From Bacteriovoracaceae bacterium (lineage in GTDB: Bacteria; Bdellovibrionota; Bacteriovoracia; Bacteriovoracales; Bacteriovoracaceae): DNA of 64,000 bases. The stretch's first letter is position 1. Each line of letters starts with the position of its first letter. The notes beneath the pieces are model-generated. The model did not search any database. It saw only the letters and a program-made list of their open reading frames with translations, and was not told where the DNA came from. This document shows positions 43,769 through 52,841 of this stretch, piece by piece. A program made the position numbers and the translations under genes. The DNA lies in NCBI GenBank assembly GCA_016784965.1, contig JADHTQ010000011.1, positions 34,283 to 98,282 of the forward strand, written 5' to 3'.

Positions 43769-43878
43769 AGTGTTACCTATGTGCCCGGTATATACCCGGA
43801 AACGGCAACAGCAACGGCAACGGCAATGTGCAACCCGAGACATGGGTTACATTTTATTCCGGAGACATGGGTAACACT
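43769..43878. repeat. IS-end-like inverted repeats and hexamer repeats in a gene-free stretch
   Basis: The gene-free stretch 43534-43921 holds AGTGTTACCTATGTGCCCGG (43769-43788) and, inverted, CCGGAGACATGGGTAACACT (43859-43878), 17 of 20 positions matching. A third related copy is CCGAGACATGGGTTACA (43835-43851). Between them lie the palindrome GGTATATACC (43787-43796) and four AACGGC-type hexamers (43801-43824, one AACAGC). This looks like solo transposon ends or a MITE-like relic: there is no ORF between the repeats. The rest of the stretch shows nothing I can name. Confidence 0.65.
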
Positions 43879-43921
43879 CTACTTGTGGAACTTATCATTT
43901 ACTACCTGAAGCCGTGCTGCT

Positions 43922-44584
43922 TTATGTGATTTTCCAGCCAGTAGTCGCCAACCAAGATTCAGGAGGAGACAGAAAGCTTCCAAGGAAGCGTTTTAGCTTT
44001 TTTTTGGTTTCTGGGTCAAAGGGACTGGGTACTTTTTTGCCAAAAAGGACTTCTTGCTCATTAAAAGTGATAACAGAAGAGTATGGATCTGTTACAAACT
44101 TTCTTTTTTGATGTTTAGAGTTGTTTTTAAATACATAAGATAGAAGATACTTCATCCTTCTTGGAACTTTAATGACTTCCATATTATAACGATCTACAAA
44201 CAGACTTCCTCTTCTATTTAAACTATTATTAATATTCATGGCAAAACTAATGAGAAGTGATCTCATTCCCTGGGCGAGCTCCTTATTTCCATCTGCTTCT
44301 ATTATCAAATGCAAATGGTTGGAAACAAGGGCAAAATGAATAACCTTCAGGCCCTTCATCCTTGCTTTTTTAACACCAATTTTTAGCATTTTAAAAATAC
44401 TTTTGCGTCTTAAATTCGGTATATCTTTTCTCACTTTGATATTGATATGCGCTGGGGTTTTACAGGTCAATTTTGGACGAGGGATATGTGCAATTTTTCC
44501 ACTAGAGGTTCTGCTTCTATCCCCTTTTTTTGGGGGCAGACCTCTTTCCTTTATATTTAATTGGAGCTGTTTGGTTGCTTTCAT
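43922..44584 (-). CDS. REP-associated-type (Y1) transposase, TnpA_REP family
   Basis: A 220-residue Y1_Tnp-like HUH protein. VIHFALVSNHLHLIIEADG (residues ~82-100) contains the HxH metal-binding pair after SN, as in RAYT proteins. SLFVDRYNMEVIKVPRRMKY resembles the G.vF..Ry....v.......y block, and LSYVFKNNSKH holds the likely nucleophilic Tyr. RAYTs are single-copy domesticated relatives of IS200/IS605 transposases and act on REP hairpins. It starts from ATG 44584 behind its own promoter. No REP hairpin was identified, but an island of IS-end-like repeats lies just beyond its stop. A conventional mobile origin is the alternative. Confidence 0.78.
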   Translation of the reverse strand: MKATKQLQLNIKERGLPPKKGDRSRTSSGKIAHIPRPKLTCKTPAHINIKVRKDIPNLRRKSIFKMLKIGVKKARMKGLKVIHFALVSNHLHLIIEADGNKELAQGMRSLLISFAMNINNSLNRRGSLFVDRYNMEVIKVPRRMKYLLSYVFKNNSKHQKRKFVTDPYSSVITFNEQEVLFGKKVPSPFDPETKKKLKRFLGSFLSPPESWLATTGWKIT

Positions 44585-44592
44585 CTTGGGTT

Positions 44593-44623
44593 ATTTTAAA
44601 CCATTTCAAACAGTTAAAGTCAA
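44593..44623 (-). promoter_or_regulatory. Candidate promoter of the Y1 transposase gene
   Basis: On the minus strand TTGACT (44623-44618), a 19-base spacer, TAAAAT (44598-44593), then the ATG nine bases after the -10 box. Spacing is slightly long and there is no Shine-Dalgarno. Confidence 0.35.
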
Positions 44624-44767
44624 CTATTTTTCGGCGTATCTTTTAGCAGTCCATATAATCGATTCCCCACACTTTTCACTAATTTTGCAGGATATCTTTT
44701 GCTGAGAAATGAAAGGGAGAACAAAACAATGATCATTGATATAACTTTTAAGCGGCCCATGAAAATT

Positions 44768-45184
44768 TTAAGATAAGGCAACCCGAGCAACTCCCCAAAC
44801 CATGTACAAAAACACGAGTATTCCTAGGTTGGGAAGGATCAATCTTTTAGATATAAATTTATTTAGCTGATATAATCTGTCTTTATTCACGATAAATCCA
44901 ATATAGTTAATAAAAACAGTGATGATTAGGGCCAGGCCCAGCGGATGTGATTTTATTGAAAGTAGCAGTTGTCCGTGTAGAGCATGATAGATGGAGTGAG
45001 AGATCCCGCATGTGGGGCACATTAAACCAGTTATCCACCTAAATGGACATTTGAAGGGCAAGATCGTAAGTGGGTCAGGTACCTCGGATACGATATACTT
45101 TAGACTCCAAACGGCCAAAACAAACAAAACCGGTAAGCAAATTATTGCCCAGCTTATGTAGTTGCGGTTGGTGTTTTGTTTCAT
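44768..45184 (-). CDS. DUF2752-family small membrane protein
   Basis: A 138-residue membrane protein with four TM segments. The DUF2752 signature is clear: CPFRWITGLMCPTCGISHSI (Cys-Pro...Gly...Cys-Pro-x-Cys-Gly, residues ~44-63), then YHALHGQLLLSIKSHPLGLA. The family is uncharacterised; the paired Cys motifs suggest metal or disulfide chemistry at the membrane face. It starts immediately after the stop of the DUF4234-like gene (45185/45184), so the two are co-translated. The 183 bases beyond its stop hold no convincing gene. Confidence 0.85.
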   Translation of the reverse strand: MKQNTNRNYISWAIICLPVLFVLAVWSLKYIVSEVPDPLTILPFKCPFRWITGLMCPTCGISHSIYHALHGQLLLSIKSHPLGLALIITVFINYIGFIVNKDRLYQLNKFISKRLILPNLGILVFLYMVWGVARVALS

Positions 45185-45541
45185 TTAAATATTTTCAAAA
45201 TAATTATTAATCTTGTCCTGTTGGATAGCATCGGCCACTATGCTAAAACCACAGATGCTAAGTAGAAGACAAATGATCCCATCATTACTGTCTGGTTGAT
45301 TCATGGCCTTTGAAATATCTTCTGAAAAAATGTATTCGTGATAGATGTGATAAATACCACACGTAATGAATGATAATAATAACCATTTTAAAAAGTTGTA
45401 CTTCTGCTGGCCTATCATTACGTTCACTGAACAAATTTGTCGGTACTGGACAAAAAGGTTAAAAATCCAACAGGTAATAATTGTCAAAACGATATCCCAA
45501 ACAACACTATGTACATGCTCATGATTCTTTACTCTTACCAT
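45185..45541 (-). CDS. DUF4234-like membrane protein
   Basis: A 118-residue membrane protein with three TM helices. FNLFVQYRQICSVNVMIGQ then FLKWLLLSFITCGIYHIYHE matches the DUF4234 style (W-l-l-l-t-x-i-T-x-G-I-Y-x-x-Y-w) found beside DUF2752 and other small membrane proteins in many bacteria. No enzymatic motif. It forms a two-gene unit with the DUF2752 gene; a shared membrane role is implied but not known. Start ATG 45541 with GGAGAT nine bases upstream. Confidence 0.72.
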   Translation of the reverse strand: MVRVKNHEHVHSVVWDIVLTIITCWIFNLFVQYRQICSVNVMIGQQKYNFLKWLLLSFITCGIYHIYHEYIFSEDISKAMNQPDSNDGIICLLLSICGFSIVADAIQQDKINNYFENI

Positions 45542-45575
45542 TTTTCATTATCTCCAATTGCTCAAAAAAAATTTA

Positions 45576-47387
45576 TTACTTACATTTGCTTTTGCTTTTA
45601 CCAATAAAAAATTTCCCTCCTTCACAGAGAGTAACATCGAGGTGACTTTTGAGCCTTAAGCGTGAAATGTTATAGTGTTTTACAAGTGGTAATTTTGTTT
45701 TTTTATCAAGCACAGGCCATTTTACTTCCACCCCTGCGATCCTTCGATCACTTCCTAGGCCAAAAGTAGTGCCGACTTCAATTTGTGAAGGATAAGGTCC
45801 AAATGTATAGTGCACCCACTTTCTTATAGTCCCCATATTTGTTTTTAAAGTAACCATCGCTCCAACTGCATCACTATTTGAGCTATCTCCTTCCAGAAAA
45901 AATCTTATAGAGCGCTTTTTATTTCTTTTAATTTTGTTGATAAATACATACAACCTAGAGGTCATCTTTGCATTTCTTACTTTGTTTTGCCCTAAGACGA
46001 GATCTAATAAGCCATCTTGGTTAATATCCATAACGATTGAGCCAGAGGGGTTTAAAATATCGATCCCTGTAAGTGTAGCGACATCATCGTAAGAGTGGTT
46101 TTTTTGTTGTTTAAATAAAATTGTTCGTGGGTTTGGAGGCAGTCCTGAGTTATCTATCAAGATGTCTTCCAATCCATCTATATCATAATCAAAAAACACT
46201 CCTCTTCTATCTGCTTGATTCCAACTATCCATCCCCAAATCATTTGTGTAAATCGTTCTATAAAACTTTGGAGGAAAAGATAGTGTACTGCCTGTTAAAA
46301 CACTTGAGCGATCTCTTGATTCTGGATCATAGCTATGAGATAACTCTCCCACCAAGACATCCATAACAGTATCGTTGTTATAGTCTGCACAAGTTGAAAA
46401 AAGAGTATTGCCACCTCCTTTTAACTTAAGCTCTCCCACCTTATCTGCAGCGTACCCGGAAGCTTTACCAAAATCTCTAAAAATTCTTCCAAACTTTTTA
46501 TCATGCAGATTTAACCACAACTTATTGTTATACCCACTAGTTGAACTTGTTAGAATATCTGGATAACCATTTTGATCTATATCGCAAATAGAAGCACTAT
46601 ATGTTGGCTTGGCATTGTGGTAGTTTTTTGTCTCTTGACGAATGTCATACTCTCCAATCAAGCGCTTCGAAACATCTATAAATTTAAAACCTTTGCCCTG
46701 TAATAATTTATCGGGAACAAATCCTTTAAACTTGGCATCATGGCGGTGCCAATTTGAAAGAAATAAATCGAGATGACCATCGAGATTATAATCTAAAAAA
46801 ATAACTGACGTAGTGGGCATGACTGAGCCGACGCCACTATCGACTTGTGTATAGTGAACTTCACCCTTGTCGTTTATTTCCCCCTTGAAGACCCGAAGAG
46901 GGTATTGAGTAACTTGAGTTTTTTGTTTTACCGTCCCTACAACTAAATCGTTAACTCCGTCTTTATCTAGGTCATAAAATCCTAAGTATGAAGCTAAAAT
47001 GGGATTTACAAATGGAGAGTAATTAATTTTGTTAAATTTACTTTGGTCTTTATCATATAGAAAAAAAACTGGAGATGAGTAGTAATTGGGTAAGACAACT
47101 AAGTCTGTCCATCCGTCGTTGTTAAAGTCAGTAGCATACAGAAGTGATGCTTCAACATCCATCAGGCCATAAGCTTTTGTCATATCAGAAAAATCTGGAC
47201 TTAAAAGAGTACTTGTCGGCCCAGAAACAACATTCTTCTCTGCCTTGGATTTCTTTACAGTGCTCTTTTTAGGCTTTATGACTTCTACTTGGGGTGTAGA
47301 CTTAGATGAACTACACCCCAAAATCATAAATGCAATCAGAACTCCCCAAAAATTAAAAATCGATAATGTCAATGCCAAGGCCCTCAT
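45576..47387 (-). CDS. FG-GAP/VCBS repeat lipoprotein with ASPIC/UnbV C-terminus
   Basis: A 603-residue lipoprotein from the ATG at 47387 (a TTG at 47396 is the other candidate). The signal is IFNFWGVLIAFMILGC with lipobox ILGC. Seven or more Ca-loop repeats follow: DFNNDGWTDLVV, DLDKDGVNDLVVG, DYNLDGHLDLFL, DIDQNGYPDILT, DYNNDTVMDVLVG, DYDIDGLEDILI and DINQDGLLDLVLG, which form an integrin-type beta-propeller. Residues ~495-565 match ASPIC_UnbV (SNSDAVGAMVTLKTNMGTIR then PSQIEVGTTFGLG). Such proteins are surface or periplasmic Ca-binding scaffolds. Its start lies inside the 3' end of the acyl-CoA dehydrogenase gene (35 bases overlap), so the two are coupled. Confidence 0.87.
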   Translation of the reverse strand: MRALALTLSIFNFWGVLIAFMILGCSSSKSTPQVEVIKPKKSTVKKSKAEKNVVSGPTSTLLSPDFSDMTKAYGLMDVEASLLYATDFNNDGWTDLVVLPNYYSSPVFFLYDKDQSKFNKINYSPFVNPILASYLGFYDLDKDGVNDLVVGTVKQKTQVTQYPLRVFKGEINDKGEVHYTQVDSGVGSVMPTTSVIFLDYNLDGHLDLFLSNWHRHDAKFKGFVPDKLLQGKGFKFIDVSKRLIGEYDIRQETKNYHNAKPTYSASICDIDQNGYPDILTSSTSGYNNKLWLNLHDKKFGRIFRDFGKASGYAADKVGELKLKGGGNTLFSTCADYNNDTVMDVLVGELSHSYDPESRDRSSVLTGSTLSFPPKFYRTIYTNDLGMDSWNQADRRGVFFDYDIDGLEDILIDNSGLPPNPRTILFKQQKNHSYDDVATLTGIDILNPSGSIVMDINQDGLLDLVLGQNKVRNAKMTSRLYVFINKIKRNKKRSIRFFLEGDSSNSDAVGAMVTLKTNMGTIRKWVHYTFGPYPSQIEVGTTFGLGSDRRIAGVEVKWPVLDKKTKLPLVKHYNISRLRLKSHLDVTLCEGGKFFIGKSKSKCK

Positions 47388-49110
47388 TTTCCACAATAAC
47401 TTCAGAAACTTTTTTAATTAACCGATCGTTATTTTTTACCATTGTTTTTAGATTTGAGTAAAATCGCTGCCGTGACTGTTTGCATGCAATTTTGGTTATA
47501 TCTAAAATATATTGTTTTTTCTGCTGTGAAACGGAATCGTCTTCTAGAAGAGAAGTCGTTCTGGATAAAACACTGATCATTCCGTATAGCTCGATTACCA
47601 TATTAGCAATTCGCTCTTGAGGAAATTCATTGTCGATGATTTTTTTACCATACTTTATTAACGTATTTTCCACTTGAATAGAAAAGCTACCCAACATGGT
47701 AGAAAAATATGCTGTATATTTTTCTAGGTCGGGATGACATTTAGTAAGAGATCTGGTCGGGACCATTTTAGATAATCTACTTTTGGCAAACTTTGAAATA
47801 AGACCTAATGACTTAATGGGATCTTGTAGGGCAGCGTTAACATCTGCCATTTTTCCAAGCTCTTTTAGATCATCTGCAGGACCTTGAATTCCAGTGAGTG
47901 CAATAAAACAGCGCAAAATCTCATTTGTACCTTCAAATATCTTATTGATTCTTGCATCTCTCATCCATCTTTCATAAGGGTATTCTTGCATATAGGCATT
48001 TCCTGCTGCCAACTGAAAACATTCATCGATAATCTTCCAAACATACTCTGAGGCCATAATTTTACAGATAGCAGATTCCAGCTGGTAATCTTTTAAACCT
48101 CTTAATATGCTACCCGTTGTTAAATAGACCGCTGACTCTGCGGTATAACAAAGGGCAGCCATATCGGCAATCTTTCTTTGAACCATTCCAAATTCAGAAA
48201 TGGATTTTCCAAATTGTTTCCTGCCCTTTACTTGAATTGCGGCTTCTTTAATAAACCTATTCATTCCACCAACACAAGCAGTGGCCAAAGAAAGCCTCCC
48301 TGTATTTAATACCTCCATGGCAATATTAAAACCTTTGCCCGGCTCACCTAGCAGATTCTCAGAGGGAACTACAACATTATCCAAGAAGACGGCCCTTGTT
48401 TCACTGGCACGAATTCCTAATTTCTTTTCTTTTTCGCCGAAGCTTAGCCCTTGTGTACCTTTTTCCACAACAAAACAAGAAATTCTCTCTTTTGGTTTGC
48501 CATCAATCAAAATTTCTGTCTTACAAAAGACAGTATAAAACTCGGCCATTCCAGCATTTGTGATCCACAATTTCTGGCCATTTATAGTATAGGTTCCATC
48601 ATCATTTTTAACTGCCTTGGTTTTTATTGAATAGGCATCTGACCCAGCACCTGGCTCTGTTAAACAAAATGCCGCCAATGCTTCACCTGTTGCTAACCTG
48701 GGCAACCATTTTTCTTTTTGTTCTTTTGTACCAACGTTAATGAGCGCTCGATACCCAATTGACTGATGCGCACCCAACATTGTAGCAATGGACGCATCAA
48801 AATAACCCATCTCCCCCATAACTCTGGCATAAAGAGTATAATCAAGTTCCATTCCTCCGAATTCTTCTTTTACGGCCAGACCACAAAGTCCCATTTCTGC
48901 CAACTGGGCAACCATTTCTTTGGTTATCTCACCATCTTGATCAAGTTTTTCACTATCTATGGCCTCTGTACAATATTTTGAAACAGCATTTACCATATCT
49001 TTTGCCATTTCCTTTTGCTCTTCATTTAGTTTCGGATAGGGGAATACGGCCTCTTCATCAATGCGACCATAAAAAAAGTTACCTACTACCGATTCAAAAA
49101 TTCCTGTCAT
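47353..49110 (-). CDS. Acyl-CoA dehydrogenase (very-long-chain/ACAD9-like size)
   Basis: A 585-residue flavoprotein that oxidises acyl-CoA to trans-2-enoyl-CoA, passing electrons to ETF. Signatures: AFCLTEPGAGSDAYSIKTKA (FAD/substrate loop, residues ~152-171), the second domain WITNAGMAEFYTVFCK, and QEYPYERWMRDARINKIFEG with catalytic Glu in EGTNEI near residue 394. The length beyond the ~380-residue core, with an extra ~170-residue helical C-terminal domain, is the VLCAD/ACAD9 layout. Cytoplasmic. Coupled to the downstream FG-GAP lipoprotein; no other beta-oxidation gene is adjacent. Confidence 0.95.
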   Translation of the reverse strand: MTGIFESVVGNFFYGRIDEEAVFPYPKLNEEQKEMAKDMVNAVSKYCTEAIDSEKLDQDGEITKEMVAQLAEMGLCGLAVKEEFGGMELDYTLYARVMGEMGYFDASIATMLGAHQSIGYRALINVGTKEQKEKWLPRLATGEALAAFCLTEPGAGSDAYSIKTKAVKNDDGTYTINGQKLWITNAGMAEFYTVFCKTEILIDGKPKERISCFVVEKGTQGLSFGEKEKKLGIRASETRAVFLDNVVVPSENLLGEPGKGFNIAMEVLNTGRLSLATACVGGMNRFIKEAAIQVKGRKQFGKSISEFGMVQRKIADMAALCYTAESAVYLTTGSILRGLKDYQLESAICKIMASEYVWKIIDECFQLAAGNAYMQEYPYERWMRDARINKIFEGTNEILRCFIALTGIQGPADDLKELGKMADVNAALQDPIKSLGLISKFAKSRLSKMVPTRSLTKCHPDLEKYTAYFSTMLGSFSIQVENTLIKYGKKIIDNEFPQERIANMVIELYGMISVLSRTTSLLEDDSVSQQKKQYILDITKIACKQSRQRFYSNLKTMVKNNDRLIKKVSEVIVENEGLGIDIIDF

Positions 49111-49243
49111 CTGATGTATCCTTGTTAGACTTATAGATTATAGAGTTTATTCTATAGTGAAGAAAGTAATTAGACAATTACCATTGTGTTTTGCTCGGTT
49201 TTAGCTTTTTTTTGCAGCAAATTATTCTCCTTAAAAAGAAAGC

Positions 49244-49273
49244 TTGATCAAAATTATACAGATGCATTAAAAT
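49244..49273 (+). promoter_or_regulatory. Candidate sigma-70 promoter of the gsp operon
   Basis: TTGATC (49244-49249), an 18-base spacer, TAAAAT (49268-49273), ~45 bases before the gspC ATG in a 215-base divergent intergenic region. Confidence 0.45.
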
Positions 49274-49325
49274 TAGGGTAACACTTGAAATTTTAATAAT
49301 TTAAACAAAAGACCATAAAAACAAA

Positions 49326-50471
49326 ATGATGAAAAAATTTGATTTTCTAAAAAAGTTTAAAAAGAAACAAAATCCGGATGATGAGATTGAGCAAAGCGAT
49401 GGCGATACCAATGCAGAGATCGACATAGACCTTCTTGAAAACGACCATACTCAAGAAATCAATCCTAAAAAAATGGGAAAGAGCTTTAAAAAGTTCGACT
49501 GGGATGAACTGCTACTAAAGGTATTTCATCCATCCTCTAGAGTAAGTGTACACAAATTTTTTATTGTTACATTTGTAATTACAAGTTCCTACCTTGTCGG
49601 TAAATTCACTGCCATGGGTCTTAGCCTACTGGTAAAAGAGTCAAAACCACTTCCAAGTGCGATGGTCGCATCTTATAAATCTAAAAAGAGATTTCGGCCT
49701 ATTATGGAAAAAATTAAAGACAACAATATTTTTCACGCTCTAGTCAATGATGAAACAGTTGAAAAAGTAGTTAGTACAAAAGCTCCCAAGAGGAAAAAAA
49801 GAGGAAATGTAAGTTGTACCTCCTCTAACCAAAAAAGTTCCCTCCCCGTAAAACTGATCAGTACTACCGTTTTACAGGAATCAACAAAATCTTTGGCCAC
49901 CGTTTCAGTTAAAAGCAAAAAGTCTCTTGTAAACATTAGAGAGGGTGACCTTATTGACAATGTGGCAACCATTGGTCGGGTTAAGCATAAAAAATTAGTC
50001 GTGCAAAATATTAGAACTGGAGATTGTGAATATATTGAAATTGCCTCCAAAAAGAAGAGAAAAAAAGCTAAAAACAATTACAAGATTCTTCCGCCCGGTA
50101 AAGGCAGAAAGCTTCTAAATGCCAAAATAAATGATTCCATCAAAAATGAGGGTAACCACTTTACTATCAAAAAAGCTTTTCGGGACGAGATACTCAAGGA
50201 TATGAATGACGTCTTAACTCAAGCCAGGGCGGTTAAGATGAAAAATCCTGATGGTTCTCTCTCCTTTAAAATAACCGAAATTGTACCCGGCAGTATCTAC
50301 AGCCAGCTCAATATCCAAAATGGTGATGTAATAACTGCCATTGATGGTAAAAAAATACAAAGTTTAAATGAAGTAATGTCTCTGTTTGGCAGGATTAAAC
50401 AAATAGACAGTATGCAGTTAACCATGAAAAAAAATGGTATTGAGCAAAATTATGACTACGACTTTGAATAA
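49326..50471 (+). CDS. gspC: Type II secretion inner-membrane protein GspC
   Basis: A 381-residue protein: ~80-residue charged cytoplasmic N-terminus, one TM (FFIVTFVITSSYLVGKF), a periplasmic homology region (LISTTVLQESTKSLATVSVK, GDLIDNVATIGRVKHKKLVV) and a C-terminal PDZ domain (FKITEIVPGSIYSQLNIQNG and VITAIDGKKIQSLNEVMSLF). GspC connects the inner-membrane platform to the GspD secretin and helps select substrates. The cytoplasmic part is longer than in Vibrio or Klebsiella. First gene of the operon; the ATG lacks a strong ribosome site. gspD follows 16 bases later. Confidence 0.9.
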   Translation: MMKKFDFLKKFKKKQNPDDEIEQSDGDTNAEIDIDLLENDHTQEINPKKMGKSFKKFDWDELLLKVFHPSSRVSVHKFFIVTFVITSSYLVGKFTAMGLSLLVKESKPLPSAMVASYKSKKRFRPIMEKIKDNNIFHALVNDETVEKVVSTKAPKRKKRGNVSCTSSNQKSSLPVKLISTTVLQESTKSLATVSVKSKKSLVNIREGDLIDNVATIGRVKHKKLVVQNIRTGDCEYIEIASKKKRKKAKNNYKILPPGKGRKLLNAKINDSIKNEGNHFTIKKAFRDEILKDMNDVLTQARAVKMKNPDGSLSFKITEIVPGSIYSQLNIQNGDVITAIDGKKIQSLNEVMSLFGRIKQIDSMQLTMKKNGIEQNYDYDFE

Positions 50472-50487
50472 AAAGTGGGAAACATCT

Positions 50488-52839
50488 ATGAAGAAACGAC
50501 AAATTTATCCAACCAGTTTAATGATAATATTGGTCACGACAATATTTATTAGTCAAGCATATGCTCAACGATTCAAAAAATACAAGTCGAAAACTAAATA
50601 TAATACCAGCTCTTTGGCCAATAAAAAGGTTAAAGGGTCACGACCTGTTTCTCCCCAAAATGCAAACGACACAAATAAAGAAGATATCTTTGGAAGAGGC
50701 ACCGGAATTAACTCTGTGTCCTCTGCACAAAATAAAAAATATGTAAATTTAAATCCAGAAACCGCTTTTGGCCCAGAAGTCATTACAAGTTTTGATTTTC
50801 CCAGTACTAGTTTAATCGACTTGACTAAACACATGCAGGAGCTAACGGGAATTAACTTGGTTTTAGATAAAGACTTAAAAGGCAAAATTACCATTATGGC
50901 ACCATCACCGATAACCGTCGGTGATGCATGGAAGGCTTACCTGACTGCACTTAATCTAAATGGATACACTATGGTTAAGTCGGGTGCTTTTTATAAAATT
51001 GTAAGTTCTAGAGACATCCGCTACACCCCTACTAAAATCTACACTGGAAGCTATGTTCCCAACACTGAAAACTACGTAATGAAGATTTTGCCGCTAAAGC
51101 ACATCAACAGCACCGAAGTTACAAGAAGTTTTAGACCATTTATGTCGCGATATGGAAGGATCATTGATATAAAGCAAACAAATACTGTTATTGTTCAAGA
51201 TACTGGAGCAAATATCAATCGTTTGGTACGTTTGATCAAGTTTGTAGACGTTCCTGGACACGAAGAAAATCTGCTGATTATTCCAGTAAAAAATAGTTCC
51301 GCACAAGAATTGGCCAAACTTTTACAAAAAATTCTCAAAGGATCAGGTAGATCAAAATCAAGATCAAGTAGAAAAAAACGTCAAATAAGCATCAATGATA
51401 TCACCGCAGAAACTAGAACCAACTCAATTATTGCAATGGCCAACGCCCAAGGGGCAAAACGTCTGCGGACCTTAATTAATAAATTGGACACTAAAGTTTT
51501 ATCTGCCAGCTCTGGACAAGTTCATGTTTATTATTTGCGACACGGTGACTCTGAAACACTCGCCAAAACTTTATCCTCCCTAGTAGGATCATCAACTAGC
51601 ACAAAAGGATCAAGATTTAGCAAATCCAGAAGTTCTAATGAGCTTGCTGCTTTATTTAATACTCAAGTAAAAATTACTGCCGACAAAGACAACAACGCAT
51701 TAGTTGTGGTCGCTTCACCAACAGATTATTTAACATTAGAACATGTCATAAAAAAACTTGATATCGCAAGAGACCAAGTGTATATCGAAGGTATGATCAT
51801 GGAGACAAGTGTTGGTGACGATCAGAAGGTAGGAGTCAGCATTGTAGGAGCATACGGTAAGGGCTACACCGATCGGATTGGATCATCCACCAATGGCGAT
51901 CTCATGGGGCTAATTCAAAGCAAGGGTGTCCCTAGCCTCACTGGATTTTTCTTAGGAGGTGGAGCGGGTAAAGAAGTTGATTTGGGTGGGGGAATTTCTG
52001 TAAAATCTGTAAATGGCCTACTGACGGCTTTGGCCACCGATAGCAAAACTAATCTTTTGGCCACCCCCCAAATTTTGGCCCTAGATAATACTGAAGCAGT
52101 ATTTGAAGTTGGTGAACAAGTACCAACTCTTGAAAAGACAACTGCTCCAAATGGTGCCACCACTGTTTCAGTTAAAGCACAAGATGTCTCATTGAAGTTA
52201 AAAATCACTCCTCATATTAATAAGGCAACTCGTTTTATCAAAATGGAAATTGATCAAAACATGAAGGATTTTTCAGGCAGACCTCTGCCAGAAGCCGTTG
52301 GCTCACAGGCTTTGGGAATTGTGATGAGAAGTGCTGTTACAACTGTAATTGTTAGGGATCGCGACACCATGGCAATGGGCGGAATGATGCGCGATAAAGA
52401 AATTGTTAAAGAAACCAAAGTACCACTTCTTGGCGACATCCCTATTTTGGGATGGTTATTTAAACATAAATCCAAAAATGTTCAAAAAGTTAATTTATTG
52501 ATCTTTTTAACTCCTACCATTTTATCTTCGTATGAAAACACTGTGGCCAAAAAATTAAAAGATGTCTTAAACCGCAGGGCCGTTCACCTCAAAGATGCTG
52601 TTGGCGAAAAGGGCGCTTTCCCAACTACTATGAAAGAGCTCTACCAGAAAGCCAAAAAACAAGATGAGGGGCCCCTTTATGATACCGGCAGTACGAGGGC
52701 CTTCAACAAACATACTACAATTGGTCCTGCTGAAGAAGAAGAAGAAGAAGAAGAAGAAGAACCAGCTGTAGAAGAAGTTGGAATCGAAGAGGCAGATCTT
52801 GAGGAGATTGATGAAATAGTTGAAAAGGATGACGAGTAA
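50488..52839 (+). CDS. gspD: Type II secretion secretin GspD
   Basis: A 783-residue outer-membrane secretin from the ATG at 50488 (signal ends SQAYA; an upstream in-frame start at 50434 would lie inside gspC). Domain order: N0 (residues ~95-165, SLIDLTKHMQELTGINLVLD), N1-N3 (KILPLKHINSTEVTRSFRPF; PVKNSSAQELAKLLQ; VYYLRHGDSETLAKTL), secretin domain (~440-690: VYIEGMIMETSVGDDQKVGV, LLATPQILALDNTEAVFEVG, VPLLGDIPILGWLFKHKS). A Ser/Lys-rich insert splits N2. The C-terminal tail is strongly acidic with ten consecutive Glu encoded by a GAA microsatellite. GspD forms the outer-membrane gate. Confidence 0.97.
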   Translation: MKKRQIYPTSLMIILVTTIFISQAYAQRFKKYKSKTKYNTSSLANKKVKGSRPVSPQNANDTNKEDIFGRGTGINSVSSAQNKKYVNLNPETAFGPEVITSFDFPSTSLIDLTKHMQELTGINLVLDKDLKGKITIMAPSPITVGDAWKAYLTALNLNGYTMVKSGAFYKIVSSRDIRYTPTKIYTGSYVPNTENYVMKILPLKHINSTEVTRSFRPFMSRYGRIIDIKQTNTVIVQDTGANINRLVRLIKFVDVPGHEENLLIIPVKNSSAQELAKLLQKILKGSGRSKSRSSRKKRQISINDITAETRTNSIIAMANAQGAKRLRTLINKLDTKVLSASSGQVHVYYLRHGDSETLAKTLSSLVGSSTSTKGSRFSKSRSSNELAALFNTQVKITADKDNNALVVVASPTDYLTLEHVIKKLDIARDQVYIEGMIMETSVGDDQKVGVSIVGAYGKGYTDRIGSSTNGDLMGLIQSKGVPSLTGFFLGGGAGKEVDLGGGISVKSVNGLLTALATDSKTNLLATPQILALDNTEAVFEVGEQVPTLEKTTAPNGATTVSVKAQDVSLKLKITPHINKATRFIKMEIDQNMKDFSGRPLPEAVGSQALGIVMRSAVTTVIVRDRDTMAMGGMMRDKEIVKETKVPLLGDIPILGWLFKHKSKNVQKVNLLIFLTPTILSSYENTVAKKLKDVLNRRAVHLKDAVGEKGAFPTTMKELYQKAKKQDEGPLYDTGSTRAFNKHTTIGPAEEEEEEEEEEPAVEEVGIEEADLEEIDEIVEKDDE
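52732..52761 (+). repeat. (GAA)10 microsatellite in gspD
   Basis: Ten perfect GAA units coding for residues ~749-758 (Glu10) in the acidic tail of the secretin. Unit changes would alter tail length without frameshift. Confidence 0.95.
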
Positions 52840-52841
52840 AA

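Noticed and set aside
44620..44760. 46-codon minus-strand ORF (MGRLKVISMIIVLF...) after the DUF2752 gene
   Set aside because: No ribosome site, overlaps a candidate promoter of the next gene, and no recognisable motif beyond a hydrophobic stretch.
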